A stretch of 64,000 nt of DNA from Isoetes taiwanensis (taxonomy: Eukaryota; Streptophyta; Lycopodiopsida; Isoetales; Isoetaceae): positions 6,465,563 to 6,529,562 of the forward strand of contig JAJEKV010000014.1 of NCBI GenBank assembly GCA_021234155.1, read 5' to 3'. Position numbers and translations under genes: made by a program. A model generated the notes under the pieces. The model did not search any database, had not been told where the DNA came from, and was given only the letters and a program-made list of their open reading frames with translations. Shown here piece by piece: positions 25,097 to 36,503 of the stretch. Position 1 is the first letter of the stretch, and the number at the start of each line of letters is the position of its first letter.

Positions 25097-25480
25097 GTGC
25101 ATTCTTCCCTCTCTCAAGTGTCTTGGTCGGACAAAGTTTGTCCTTTGGCTCCTTATTTATTTATTGTGGTTGCTGAATTATTAACCAAGGCGGTAAAACA
25201 TCACCAAAGGATTGGAAATCTTTCTGGTCTTAAGCTTCCTGACTCTACTTCTATTTGCATCCAACAATATGCTGATGACACTTTCTCATTCTTGGAAAAT
25301 GAGGCTCATAATATTAATTTCTTCATGGATGTCTTGAGCCAGTTTAGTGCTGCCTCTGGAGTGGACCTAAATTTATCCAAATGTGTTATTATTGGTGGCG
25401 GTGATATCTCTAATGTGGGTGGCATTAAAATTATTAAAACCTCGAAGTCACCAAAACTTCCGGTATGCCATTATCTCTAA
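25097..25480 (+). pseudogene. LINE reverse-transcriptase fragment
   Basis: A 127-codon open stretch covers RT motifs B to D of an L1-type LINE: a decayed QGCPLAP-like block (CPLAPYLF), then QYADDTFSF with the catalytic Asp pair, then SQFSAASGVDLNLSKC (the usual F...SGL.vN..KS block). The upstream palm and endonuclease are absent because the copy is 5'-truncated. It ends where the unrelated insert begins. Confidence 0.85.
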
Positions 25481-25489
25481 ATTCCAATC

Positions 25490-28170
25490 TTTAAGTCTGT
25501 GGTCCCCTATTATTTGTACATGCATACCCCATAAACGAGGATCGCTATGTGCCCGTCCCGATCTTGGAATAAAGAGCAAATATGCCCATCAGAGCGACTC
25601 TTGTTGCTGAGTAACCCCCTGTGAATATGCACCCAAACTAAAGGGGTTTAAGGGGGATTTAATTTAAATGTGTTAAATGCAATAGTTTGTATTAATATGT
25701 TAATGGTAGTTGTGTGTTGATTGCTATTTAAAAAAAATTTGGGCCCTCTGCCCCTTAGGAAAACAAAGAGATGGCAACATATCTTGTGTAAAAAATATTG
25801 GTGACATTAAATATAAGAAAAGTTCAACGGAACAAACATAAGAAAAGTGCAATGGAACAAACACGTAATGAATAGCAAGTTTAGAATATGGGGCTTCTTG
25901 CAAAACCATAGTGCCTATACTATATCTTGTCAAAACTATACCACCTATATGTTTGACAAATAAGGATGAGATACCATAGGACCATAGGGATTGATATTGC
26001 AACCACCATAGATTGCAACCACCGTAGATGGTGAAGCTTCAAATTTGATGTTTAAAGAGCAAATAGGGACTTGAACCCAATGCATCCTTGCAAAATAGTA
26101 GTGCTTAAATCTTGCCAAACCATAAAAGCTATATCTTCATCAAAGAAGGATGAGGGTACTACACAAATTGATATTGCAACCACCATATATAGTGAAGCTT
26201 TAAATACTGAAACAATGTTTGTGTTTAAAGAACAACAAAATTACACAGTAACATAAAAAGCAATTTGGCAACAAAATGTGTTATGTAGAATGTCTTGTAA
26301 GTTCTAACACTAATAATGCGAGAAAGTGCATAAGCTGTTGAAGTGTATGGCACCAAAACTCAAAATTATAAGCATAAGCGCATGAATATAAATGATAAAC
26401 GTATGATGACATGGTAATGAGGCTATGGCCTGCACAAATGTGATTAGAATCCTCTTCAGAATCACTCCACACTAAATTATCTTTACCCCGCATGACATTA
26501 TTCAACAAAGACAAATGCTCAATTTAAAAGAAAATAAAAAGACTTGTGGTCTATTTATTTTCTGCGAAACATGTGATCTTTCATGGGATACATCCATCTC
26601 CTGTAAGTGAATTAAAAATGCTCTTGATTATATAAGAGAGGATGGTTGACTGAATGAACAAAAAAAGACATAACACAACTACCATATTTTTTTTGAAAAT
26701 TAACACATGGACTAGAAAAGCATCTAGAGTACCCAATGCCAAGAATATGCAACCCAGAAAGTGTTGAAGGGAGTGCAAAAATCTTCTATTAAGACTTCAA
26801 GGCCTTCAAGGCCTAATTAATGCATCATCTTCCAAGCATCCTCATTCAAACCCCACCAAAAGGAAGCTCTGTGACAAAAGGCTATAAGATGCATTGAGTA
26901 GGCATAAAAAGGGTACATCTTGATAGCTTTTAGAGCATCTTCATAATAAAAATATGAATGGTATCTTCTAGCGTAACATAACTCAGGAGGATGAATGTTA
27001 ATAGGGGAATTAGATGCTCTTGAGCCGAAACCAAGAACAATATGACAAATCTGGAAGCAAATGTAAGCATACATGCAAATAATATAAGGTGGTCCCATGC
27101 ATGTCAAATTCAGATCAATACCTCAAATGTCGCACTTGATCTTACTATTAAATGTGTAGAGCCTAATCAAGGATTCATCTTCTGCAAAACTTAAGGACAT
27201 AGGGATCACATCATTATGCTTGGGCAAAGGCCGGGGGCGGCATTAGTTCCCTTTGTGTCTTCTTATGGGACCTCTCCACAATTATGGACTATGCAACTTC
27301 GTGGTATTTCATTCGGGTAACTTTTCCAAATAACAACAACATGACTTTAATCAACCGAAAGACTTACAGGTTTGTAGCAAGGAATTAGCCCCTTCAAGAA
27401 AGAGCTTTGTGCCAATTGTAGATGCTCGCCCTTCCCTTCTGAAATTCAAGATCGTGTCATTGGAAACCGTAAAAAATGATACTTAAACCCGGGTGATCCA
27501 AAAAGTCCGAATCTGATAATAAGGGCCTCTACTTCTTGCACCTCTACAACGGGTTCACCAAGCATCTCTTCCAAAGACCTTGCCCGAAGATTGTGAAAGA
27601 CACTTTGCAAATGAAACATACATCACGACAACGATAAACGGCTTGTTTAAGAAAATCCACCTCTTCAGCTTCAGGTGATTGCTACTCTCTTGGTTCGTCT
27701 TGGCTAAAGCCCTAAATATTAGTGTCTTGGTTACGTAAATCTGATTTTATGCCCCTGCAAACAAAAATCGGAGGTTCAAAAAACATCTGAACCGTCTTCT
27801 CCGCCCCTAAGACCCCAGAACCTGTCAACCATTGGCAAAACTCCTTCGAAATCTGAAAGAAACCCTATTTCGGGGCTTCCATTTTTGTTCATCTGCTAGA
27901 GGCCCCCCCTTTTGATTAATCATCATTCTACTCCGGCCGAAAAATCAAGGGCCCTAAAACCTCTCGAGATTTGCATGCCATGAATCGGGGGTTTTTTTTT
28001 TTTTAAGGGGTTAAACCATTGGCAAGTGGCATAAAAAATAAGAAATGTGTATGCGCACTCTAGATGTACGCATTAGTACATCCACGACAATACACCAAGA
28101 AATCATATAAAAACCTTAGGGAAAAACGTACAAAAATACAAAAACAACCCCACTATAATGCTAGATATTG
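25490..28170. other. Unassigned 2.7-kb insert inside the LINE
   Basis: This sequence splits the LINE ORF2 between RT and its thumb/zf-RVT part. It holds a tandem duplication (25.9-26.2 kb), a T run at 27,989-28,002 and, on the minus strand, a 73-residue open stretch at about 26,820-27,040 with a gene-like composition (HPPELCYARRYHSYFYYEDA). Upstream of that on the same strand (about 27,380-27,600) are further gene-like fragments, such as EALIIRFGLFGSPGFKYHF, next to a donor-like GTAAGT. I do not recognise the family. A decayed host-gene copy is possible. Terminal repeats or target duplications for the insert were not found. Confidence 0.4.
25888..26232. repeat. Imperfect tandem duplication, ~175-bp units
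   Basis: Unit 1 (about 25,888-26,060) and unit 2 (about 26,078-26,232) share, in order, TTGCAAAA, ATAGT, AAACYATA, AAGGATGAG, ATTGATATTGCAACCACCAT, GTGAAGCTT and GTTTAAAGA. They diverge by substitutions and small gaps. No coding frame spans them. Confidence 0.65.
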
Positions 28171-28860
28171 CTAATCAAGTTCTCACCGTTCTCATATTTA
28201 TTTCTCCACGCCTTAGTGGCTCTGCCTCTGTTTTACAAGCAAATAGAGAAGATCATAAGGAATTTCATTTGGAATGGAAACAATTTGGTTAATTGAAACA
28301 CTATCACTAAAAAGAAAAAGGATGGTGGTCCGGCTTGTAAAAATATTCATAAACAAGCACAAGCTCTTCTTTGGTAAGTTTGTTTGGAAAGCTTTAAGTG
28401 GATCTGATAGTGTGGCCTCAAATTTATTATGTATTGGCTTAGGGAAAGTTCTCATGTGGGACATCCTTCAATCTCTCATGAATTGCCAAATTCTACTTTT
28501 TATGAAGTCTCTTTAGCATCTAATATGTCCCTCTTATGAAATATTATTAAGGCTTGGAAGAATATCCTTTTGGCATTCAAATATGATCAGGGTGCAAGTT
28601 TTCATTCTGATATGTCTATTTTCTGGTCCTCTTTTTATGGATCATCCAAACCATGTTCTTGCTTTAAAACATCCCCGGATTTATAAGAAATGGAGTTCTC
28701 TTGGTATCAAAAGCTTGGGTGATTTGTGGCAAAATAATAGATGGATTACCTGGTCGAATCTCAAATTGAGAATCAAGGGATCTCATACTGATAAGAAGAT
28801 CTATAAACATATCAGGAACATAGTTGGAAATTCGATTCCCAATCAGACCTTAAACAAAGA

Positions 28861-29368
28861 TTGGATTGGAGCCTAAACAAAAAATCTTGCTATAAGGTAA
28901 AGGATATTTACAATTTCTTAGATCAGAGTCTTGACCTTCCTAAATCTTCCATTGCTTGGAGCATTGATGTTGCTGCTACCAAATCTCTTATTAAAAAATG
29001 TCTGGAATTCTTATGCTTCCAAGAAAATATCCTTCTTTATTTGGCTTATTGCAAACAAAAGTGTTCCTTGTCTTCAGGTCATGAATAGTAGAAATTCAAA
29101 TGTTTCAGCCAATTGTCCTCTAAATTGTAATGTTGTTGAGGATTTGGAACACATCTTCTTCTGCTCTAAGTTGGATCCCTTATGGTCTTGGTTTAATTCA
29201 TACTTTGGCAACTTTGATAGATCTTCCATCATTAATTCTCTGCAAGGGAATGACACCTACAAAAACACTATTGTCTTCCTGTGTCTTTGGAATATTTGGA
29301 AATCGAGAAATAGATGCTTGTATGGTAAAAAAAAGGTTTTCTATTACCTGGATCAAATTACATATTAA
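28861..29368 (+). pseudogene. LINE zf-RVT (C-terminal) remnant
   Basis: Two overlapping frames together give the zf-RVT domain found at the C terminus of plant L1 ORF2. The first reads KKSCYKVKDIYNFL, then ISFFIWLIANKSVPCL, then a C-x3-C...H segment (CPLNCNVVEDLEHIFFCS), ending LWNIWKSRNRCLYGKK. One or more frameshifts near 28,930-29,090 split it. Nucleic-acid binding in the RNP is the presumed role in intact relatives. Confidence 0.8.
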
Positions 29369-30446
29369 ATATAATATTGAGCTTTGTGCTCTCGCACATA
29401 GAAAATTATTTTTGACAACTATGACAGATGTCTTTGGGATCAAATTGGTGAATTTGTGGGGTATCATCATTTATTCATTTCAAGACTCTCATTTAGAAAT
29501 ACTAATTGAATTTTATTGCCTAGGATATATGGAGCTTTGCGAGGGGCCTCACACAAGCAATTATTTCATCGCTAAAGATGGTGCCTCGTTGAGAAATGAA
29601 GTGGCTAGATATGGGGAGCGAGAGAATTCATGAGCATCAGTGCTGTTATCCTCCACATAATCATTGGACAATCGGTGGAGATAGAAAATGATAAAAGAGG
29701 TCGAAGGAAAGCGAAAGGTTATGGGCGAGAATATTCTCAAGAGAAGTGATGCAAACGGTTTACATGTTACGGTTTATTGAAAAGCATCATCATGAATTCT
29801 GAAAAAGACAATTCTGAGATATAGAGAACCGTATTACACTCCACGGGATGCTAGTGACACTATGTAACTCTTATTACGCTCATGGTACAACAGGATTACT
29901 CTGGTTTGATCGAGATCAGCTTTGGATGGAGGTCTCCTACACTCATGGCACAACTTCCAAATTCACCTCCGTTTCAACCACACGATCCTTAATGATGATC
30001 CTAATGATTGCGGGAATTCCTACCATTCCCTCCACTATGATCCTCCAAAACATTGACAGCATTGCCTCTTTATGATTGCAGAAATTCTATTTGTGTTTGC
30101 AGGTTTATTAGTAATCATAGCAGAAGGGATGTACATGGAAGATTCTCAATTTCTTGTCTCAAGCCAGCTGTTCGGGTTCTTTCACCTGAAATTTTGGCAG
30201 AAGTGGCTACTTTTTTGGACTCAACTGCTCCTTTCAAGATCTTGCCTACTGCAACTCTAAGTTACTTGGTTTTGTTTGCTTTGCTATTATAAACTACTGT
30301 GTTGATAATTATCCTGTTACCTTATTTCAAAATTTTCTTTGTTAAGCCTTTGGGACTTAACAATATTTTGTATGCTTTTCCTTAATTAATGAAAAAATCT
30401 ACTCGTTCCTTCAAAAAAAAAAAAAAAAAGTTAACCGCAGGTGCAA

Positions 30447-33400
30447 ATTTACTAATAGGAGTTAACTCGTGGCTATTGCCTGCAAGAAATTTCATACACA
30501 AAAATAGTAACTCATGACTATTGCACGAGAAATTTAATATGCAATCTTCGTTCTTCGTCCTTGGTTGATGTTCTATCCAGTGATGAGCTAGTTTTCACTA
30601 GATGTGATTCTAGCCAAACACTAGTACTAAACTAAATAAATACAGCTTAGTGCAAAGCTTCATATATTATATCCCATTGTTATTTTTAATATAACAAACA
30701 TTCTGAATCAACCATAAGCATAATCACTAAAAAACATAATTTCGAGTTGCACATTCTTATGATTGTGCCCGGTGGACATATTTTTACAATCGCTTCTTTG
30801 ATTGATAATATATTAGGTCTAGATTCCTAAAATGCTAACAAAATTACATGCACTGTAATTAAACCTCCATTGAAGATGATTCGGGCACCATGTATGTCTT
30901 CCTCTTTTTATCGAGCATTCTTTTAGAATGTTTATAGCATCTGTTCATTTAAGGGTATCATATCTTACTCCAATGTCATCGCAATTGACATGCTTGAATG
31001 CTCGAAAAGCTTTGAAGAGCAACAAGTTTCCGTGTCACAAGACTTCACGGGATGGTTGAGCAATGTTGTATCGAGGTGGAGGTGCAAACACTTTGACTTG
31101 GAGATATTTCATTGGATGCCTCGGTTAATTGTTTCTCTGCGGGGATATGGTGCCTTTTGCGAAGTTGAACGGCGATAGAATAGTAGACAAAAAGTCTGGT
31201 AACCATACCTCTCTTTAAAACTTCTATAGGAACCGTTGCAAATGCTTTTCTTGCTTGTGGTAATTCTGGATGAAAAGCAAATTGGATGTGCACCTTTCCG
31301 TGGAGTTCTGTGGTGAAATGGGGGGTCCTATTAGGCAATGGCATAGGCGATTGTCTTTGAAGGTAAGGTACCATTTCCCTCAAGACGCATTATTGCATGT
31401 GCCTAAAAATAAATTAGTAGTACAAAGCACAATTTAGAAGCCTAAAGAAACCATTGTCCAGCAAAAGTTTTACTTCTCCCTATAATAATACAGATTGCTA
31501 TTCTATTCTATTCTATTCTATTCTATTCTATTCTATTCTATTCTATTCTATTCTATATAAGGGCGTCTATATTGCATTCTCGGCAGAATTAAGCAGAGCC
31601 CAAGTAATGTCAATATTCGCAAATATCATATTTGTTTTAATCAAATATGAATGAGAATGCAAAATGTAATAGCAATATATAGAGTATTATGGAAAAGATT
31701 TACTGCACAACCTGATAAAGGAAAAGCAGCATTCCAAACATTCCAAACACAAAATGAATCCATCGAGGGCTATTTGAGTCGAAATAAGGTGAATGCACCT
31801 GTACAGGTTCAAACCCGTCAAACAGCTTAAGTGGACACTTTATAAAGCAAGAGTAAAAAATGAAAATTTTCACATGTATAATGCAAGCCATAAAGCACGA
31901 GCAAGAATCATGGAAGAAATGGCAACTTGAATTGCTGTTATTGCTGTTATTGCAGCTATCAGACCACTCCAAGAATGCTCCAATAGATCTGAATTGAACA
32001 ATGGGCAGTAATTCTGTGTCCTAATATATGTTTCAGCTCGACTACTTGTTGTCAATAACAGATCTCGCTGTTTGTATTTTATGCAACTCCTCCAAAGAAT
32101 GTATTCTCCATAGTAAGTCGTGTGACGTATGATATATCCTAATTAACAATATCTCTGTGCTTCTCCCTCATTACAACCTAAATTATGCACAAGGACTAAA
32201 AAACGCATAGCAAGCCATAAACTTATGCTTTCCCCTCCCATAGCCACCCAACAAGCTGATCAACACAGGGAGCAATCTTGCGAGAACATATTTGTAGGCT
32301 GTAGCAAAATGCTTATCTTAAGACTAAATACTTTAGGACAATGTTCATGCTCAATGAAGTCGAGCCTTAAATGGACCTTAGTGCATGTAATGCTTGTGGC
32401 TTATTCTGACCGGGCTAGCTATTGTTTTGTTTCTTTGTCCCAATAATATAAAAGCATTAAATAGACTATTGATATCAAAAGTATTTTAAATTTTGCAAGC
32501 TTCACTGTCAAGATCTTATCTTGTAGAATGATGTGTGCCATCTCGTACATTTTGTTCTCTTAAAGAGAGATGGGATGCTACAAAATGTAGTAAACCCGGA
32601 TATAAATTGCTAAATCTCTTATTTCTTCATTTCGGTATTCCTCAACACTTATTAACTGTTTCAAACTTTTAGAAACTCCAAAACTTTTGAAACTCCTTTG
32701 TGACATTAATGCTTAGCCCTCGTCTTGATTCTACTAGAACAGCAGAATCCGGGAATAAGAACACTATTCAAATGATTATTGCTACCATATATTTTCACCT
32801 CTTTGAACTTGACACGGTGTTATGCTATGTTAAATCTCAATCTCTCTGGATTACGTTATGATAAATGCTTACATAAGAAAGTAGAGCGTCTTGCTACCAC
32901 CAAAGAAGAAAAGGATAAAATAATGCACCAACAATCTGAGCATGATATTAGTGACACATACTATGATATTATGCCCGGGGAATTCAAGTTTAAGATGGAT
33001 ACCATGTTGGGTCTGGTTCAAAAGCATGTAAAAAGGAACAGAACAATAGATTAGATATATAGATACCAAGACAAACGAAAAAATGATGGCAACTTCGATT
33101 TGAAGCTAAAACTTCGTCCCTTTGTTGATCATATCCATCATGAATTAGTCAAATCATGCCCAATGCTCACAAGGCATAAAGAAGCTTTGAAATTGGGCTA
33201 ATCGAGATGCCCCCTAGGCAGACCCAGAGTATAAAGAGATTGCCCATTGGAGCACAAAAGCACCTAAGAACCGCGATAATCTAACCCTGGGCTCTGCCAT
33301 AGCTAGAGTACTTGGGAGGAGGCGAAGCATCGATTTCGGGGAGGTGGATCGCCATAGCGGGCGCTGAATCAGTAATCTAACAAAATCTCGATTATTCTTG

Positions 33401-34551
33401 ATGCTCTTTTTTCATTAGAATTTTCAAACCGTGTAGGCTCCAAAATCGTTCAAAAAAATATTACATCTCAAACAAAAATTAAGACCTGCATTGCCGCCCG
33501 AACGTTTCTCTTCCCCAACTTCGTCTATACATGCTAGAACATGCGAGAATTTGAACGCATTTTGTTGCCTTTGTGTTCGGTGCCCGCACATCAAAGTCGG
33601 AGCTTCCCCACAATTGAATTTTGGATTTAGTATTTGAAACTCGTTTAGATCTTTAAAATTTCAGTGCTCTCCAGGCCTTTGATTAAGGCTTCCCGTGAAA
33701 ACTTCTAGTTGTTAAAGACGGCTGCCTACTGGGAACTCAGCATATTTTGATCATGACAACCACGGACAAAGTATTTCGATAAATCAAATACATAGATTGT
33801 ATTAGCACCTAATCAAATGGATAGATTGTATTAGCTCCTATACCATTTTCCGTGCTCTAAATTCTTTCAATGCAACATGTATAACTGAGGTTTCTACATC
33901 ATGAAATGCAAGAAATTCCAGAACAAACAGGAAATGGATGAGATTCCCTGAACACAAACATTCTTACATACTGCAGAATGCTTGAAGCGTCTGCATGCAC
34001 ACACAATACCTACAATATTAAAATGGAAAATATGAACTAACACAATAGGCTCAGAAGCAAGAGATAAAACACAAAAATATGCCACCATTTTGCCTCTGTA
34101 ATGTATAAATCAAGGGCTTTACCTTCTGCCATGGAGCCCAAAACCTGTGCATTTATACTTGCTGAATTAGGATGACATCGTGGCCATTAAGAACGAAAAA
34201 TGAAACCAAAGACACATAAAGATGCTAGAGTTGTGCCAGACTATAACACCTGAAAGGCTCACCTGAAAATAATAAGAGATTGATTTCCCACAGAAATTTG
34301 GCAACTGACAGCGCATCTGAATTATGGTGGACCGTCATTGTCAAAAAAGAAATAATCCCATCTGAAGTTCCACGGGCCAAAGAAAGACCCAAATTGGGTT
34401 CGTGCAAAAACCTTCACAATGTCTCAAATGTATCTATTAAAAACGTTCTATAAGCTCATGGAAAAAGTTCTTGAATGCCACAAGTTTGGGATAAGGCTGA
34501 GGCAGATGCACCACTTTCGAAAGAAGACGCATCAAAAAATCAGTCTGCACT
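30447..34551. other. Region without recognisable genes
   Basis: Mostly AT-rich. One 68-codon stretch at about 32,840-33,054 (+) has a plausible protein composition (KVERLATTKEEKDKIM) but no recognised domain. A minus-strand 112-codon frame at 31,045-31,383 is likewise unassigned. The pentanucleotide microsatellite is listed separately. Confidence 0.35.
31499..31556. repeat. (TTCTA)n microsatellite
   Basis: About eleven uninterrupted TTCTA/TATTC units. Their purity suggests recent expansion and likely length polymorphism. Confidence 0.95.
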
Positions 34552-34701
34552 TTGGCCCATAACAGTAATTGGTCTACCTAGACTAACATGTAAATTCAAA
34601 CAGAACCATCTCAGAAGCAAATGGCCTTGGCCCATAACAGTAATCGATCCACCTAGTCTAAGAAGTAAATTCAAACAGAACCATCTCAGAAGCAAATGGC
34701 C
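34552..34701. repeat. Tandem duplication, two 75-bp units
   Basis: TTGGCCCATAACAGTAAT starts both 34,552 and 34,627, and both units run through AAATTCAAACAGAACCATCT to AGCAAATGGCC. The two units differ at several positions in the middle. It lies about 0.5 kb upstream of the ERF remnant; any link is unproven. Confidence 0.9.
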
Positions 34702-35119
34702 AGAGCTTTACATCCAGTATAGGCCATAAAAAACCGATTTTGAACTGCAAGACCATAGTAATGCGCCAGTTTTTGCCTTATATGGTGTCGATCTGCTCTG
34801 TGGATGCGAATCTTGCGTATATAGAAAAAAGTTAAACCTAAGTAGAGCACAAAAATGGCAACTACCTGATATGGGCATCCATCTTTTATCAGAAAATGTT
34901 CTGGGGTTTCTCCAAATCGGCTCCAAAGCACCCTTTTTGGATTTAAGCTTCGGTCTTTGGATTCGAACTTCAGCGTGGAAGATCCACATCATACAGGCAA
35001 ATCATACAGGCGGCCACACTGGCGCCAAAAAAAACTCGTGGGCAGAGCTCCCCTAAATACACACAGTCGAAAATTTCCTTCTATTTTGTCTCTATTTTCT
35101 GGCAATCATTCTTATGCAG

Positions 35120-35701
35120 AAAAACCCTTGAGCTTCCTCTCGGCTCAGACTGTGTTCTGGAAGAATGGGAGGCTTGGGAGAAATCTCTGTTGGATAATAA
35201 GGAAGAGAAGCATGCTTTGAAGAAGCCCAAGATCGAAATAGTTGAGAATCCGGCGCCTCTGCAGGGTGTTCAGGTTGATTTAGTCACTCCCAAGCCAGAA
35301 TTTGAATCCCCTGCTTTTGCCCCTTTTGGAGATAATTCTTGTTTGGTTCAATCTGGCGAGAGGTCGGTTTGGGGCGAAAATCTGGCCATTTGTCAAGAAG
35401 CAAAGTCTCTGCAGGATCAATTTGACGCCCAGGAAGCAAAAACTTTGAAAGACCAATGCTCTGTTAAATGTAAGGAAGAATCTTTGTCTCATTCCGACAG
35501 CGACGAAGGGAGCGAACATGGCCAATTTAACAGGCATTTTCGAGGAGTAAGGCTGCGCCCATCAGGCAAATGGATCCAAGGCAAAGGGCTCGGTTATGGC
35601 TTGGATCTTTTGCCACGGCGACGGAAGCCGCCATAGCTTACGACATAGCTACTCGGCACATCAAATTCGATGGCTGCAATGATTATGGCTGCAGCAAGTG
35701 A
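35120..35701 (+). pseudogene. AP2/ERF transcription factor, broken inside the AP2 domain
   Basis: The open stretch carries an acidic/Gln-rich N-terminal part with an internal near-repeat (QEAKSLQDQ / QEAKTLKDQ), then the start of an AP2/ERF DNA-binding domain: [13 protein letters not shown] at about 35,535-35,573. In another frame the domain continues as [33 protein letters not shown] and a stop at 35,699-35,701. The VAEIR strand that should join GKW to DPR is missing. An ancestral copy with a 16-base loss between AAATG and GATCC explains both the gap and the frameshift. Intact family members bind GCC-box or DRE promoter elements in the nucleus; the missing strand contributes DNA contacts. 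No ATG is seen in frame near the N terminus. The frame is open through GSDCVLEEWEAWEKS, so the true start may lie in an upstream exon. Confidence 0.82.
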
Positions 35702-35997
35702 AGCCTATATCGGATAGACTATTGATGGCGCTATTTCTCTATTTTTTGGTTATTTTTTTTTTAAGGAAGTTTTACACGTGTCTCCTTCATAGATTTTCTT
35801 GGCGAAAAAATATTAGGTTCAAACAAAAAACCCAACTGTTTTATATATGTTTAGATGGTAGGAAAATATTTCTCAAGCCGTTGATGAACTCCAACATATT
35901 AATCTTACGTTCAATTCGAGGCAAAATGTAAGGGGTCAATCTTTTAGGCTCGTGGAACGATGGTTTTAAGTACGCCCGATTTGGGTTGGCCTCCCAC
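35702..35997. other. Spacer between ERF remnant and inverted array
   Basis: No gene is seen. At its end, about 35,928-35,965, lies ATGTAAGG...AATCTTTTAGG-TCGTGG, which recurs in the same orientation at about 38,955-38,985, beyond the SOUL gene. Confidence 0.4.
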
Positions 35998-36270
35998 GGA
36001 AACCCTTCCGGGTTTTAATGGAAACCCTTCCGGCTTTCCGTGGAAACCCTTCCGGGTTTTAATGGAAACCCTTCCGGTTTTCAATAAAACCCGGAAGGGT
36101 TTCTATGGAAACCCTTCCGGTTTTCCAGAATTTGAAAACCCGGAAGGGTTTCCATTAAAACCCAGAAGGGTTTCCATTAAAACCCAGAAGGATTTCCACG
36201 GAAAGCCGGAAGGGTTTCCATATTGGAAAGCCGAAAGGGTTTCCATTAAAACCCGGAAGGGTTTCCACAA
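35998..36270. repeat. 22-bp-period inverted repeat array (long fold-back)
   Basis: Four head-to-tail units of exactly 22 bp, each beginning GGAAACCCTTCCGG, start at 35,998, 36,020, 36,042 and 36,064. After a switch zone (inverted unit at 36,093, forward unit at 36,107) the complement GGAAGGGTTTCC repeats from about 36,142 to 36,266. The first four of these units keep the 22-bp spacing, then there is one 25-bp step, then 22 again. The two halves can pair into a hairpin more than 80 bp long. A frame runs across it only because the repeat lacks stops; it is not a credible gene. The same core recurs in the hairpins at 36,388 and 38,834. Confidence 0.95.
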
Positions 36271-36368
36271 AATTATTTTTTTTCAAAATATTTACACACG
36301 TGAGCCTTTATGGCTCACGCCTTTCCACACGGACGCCCGACATTCACACGTCCATCGAGCGCACGTCA

Positions 36369-36440
36369 CTCAAAATTCAAATTTTGAGTGGAAACCCTTC
36401 CCGATTTCCTTGCATGATGGAAATTGGGAAGGGTTTCTAC
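36369..36440. repeat. Palindrome plus short 22-bp-stem hairpin
   Basis: CTCAAAATTCAAATTTTGAG (36,369-36,388) is a near-perfect palindrome. Next to it 36,388-36,409 pairs with 36,419-36,440 around a 9-base loop (TTGCATGAT), with only two non-Watson-Crick positions. The stem contains GGAAACCCTTCC, the core of the neighbouring array. Stem and loop sizes resemble a small-RNA precursor, but nothing shows that it is transcribed. Confidence 0.85.
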
Positions 36441-36503
36441 AGGAGGAGGAAAACAGGTTAGGTTTCCACATGAGGAGGAAAATAAGTTAGGTTTCCACAT
36501 GCA
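36440..36503. repeat. Tandem duplication, ~30-bp units
   Basis: AGGAGGAAAACAGGTTAGG TTTCCACATG is followed by a second copy with AATAAG in place of ACAG. It directly abuts the hairpin on its left. Confidence 0.8.

Larger units (their letters stand above)
25087..30429 (+). mobile_element. L1-type LINE, 5'-truncated and interrupted
   Basis: The left part (25,087-25,490) encodes the reverse-transcriptase palm with CPLAPYLFIV and the active site QYADD. The right part (28,180-30,429) resumes the same ORF2 with ALPLFYKQIEKIIRNFIWNG and the zf-RVT region near 28,970-29,370 (ISFFIWLIANKSVPCL, CPLNCNVVEDLEHIFF, LWNIWKSRNRCLYG), then 3' untranslated sequence and a 17-base A tail at 30,413-30,429. Flanking 18-19 base duplications show that the whole 5.3 kb went in as one insertion. 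The frame has several shifts. The 2.7 kb between the parts is not LINE and is listed separately. Confidence 0.85.

Noticed and set aside
35960-36490. 176-codon open frame across the 22-bp array
   Set aside because: It is open only because the repeat unit has no stop in that frame. The predicted peptide is a repeat translation with no domain.
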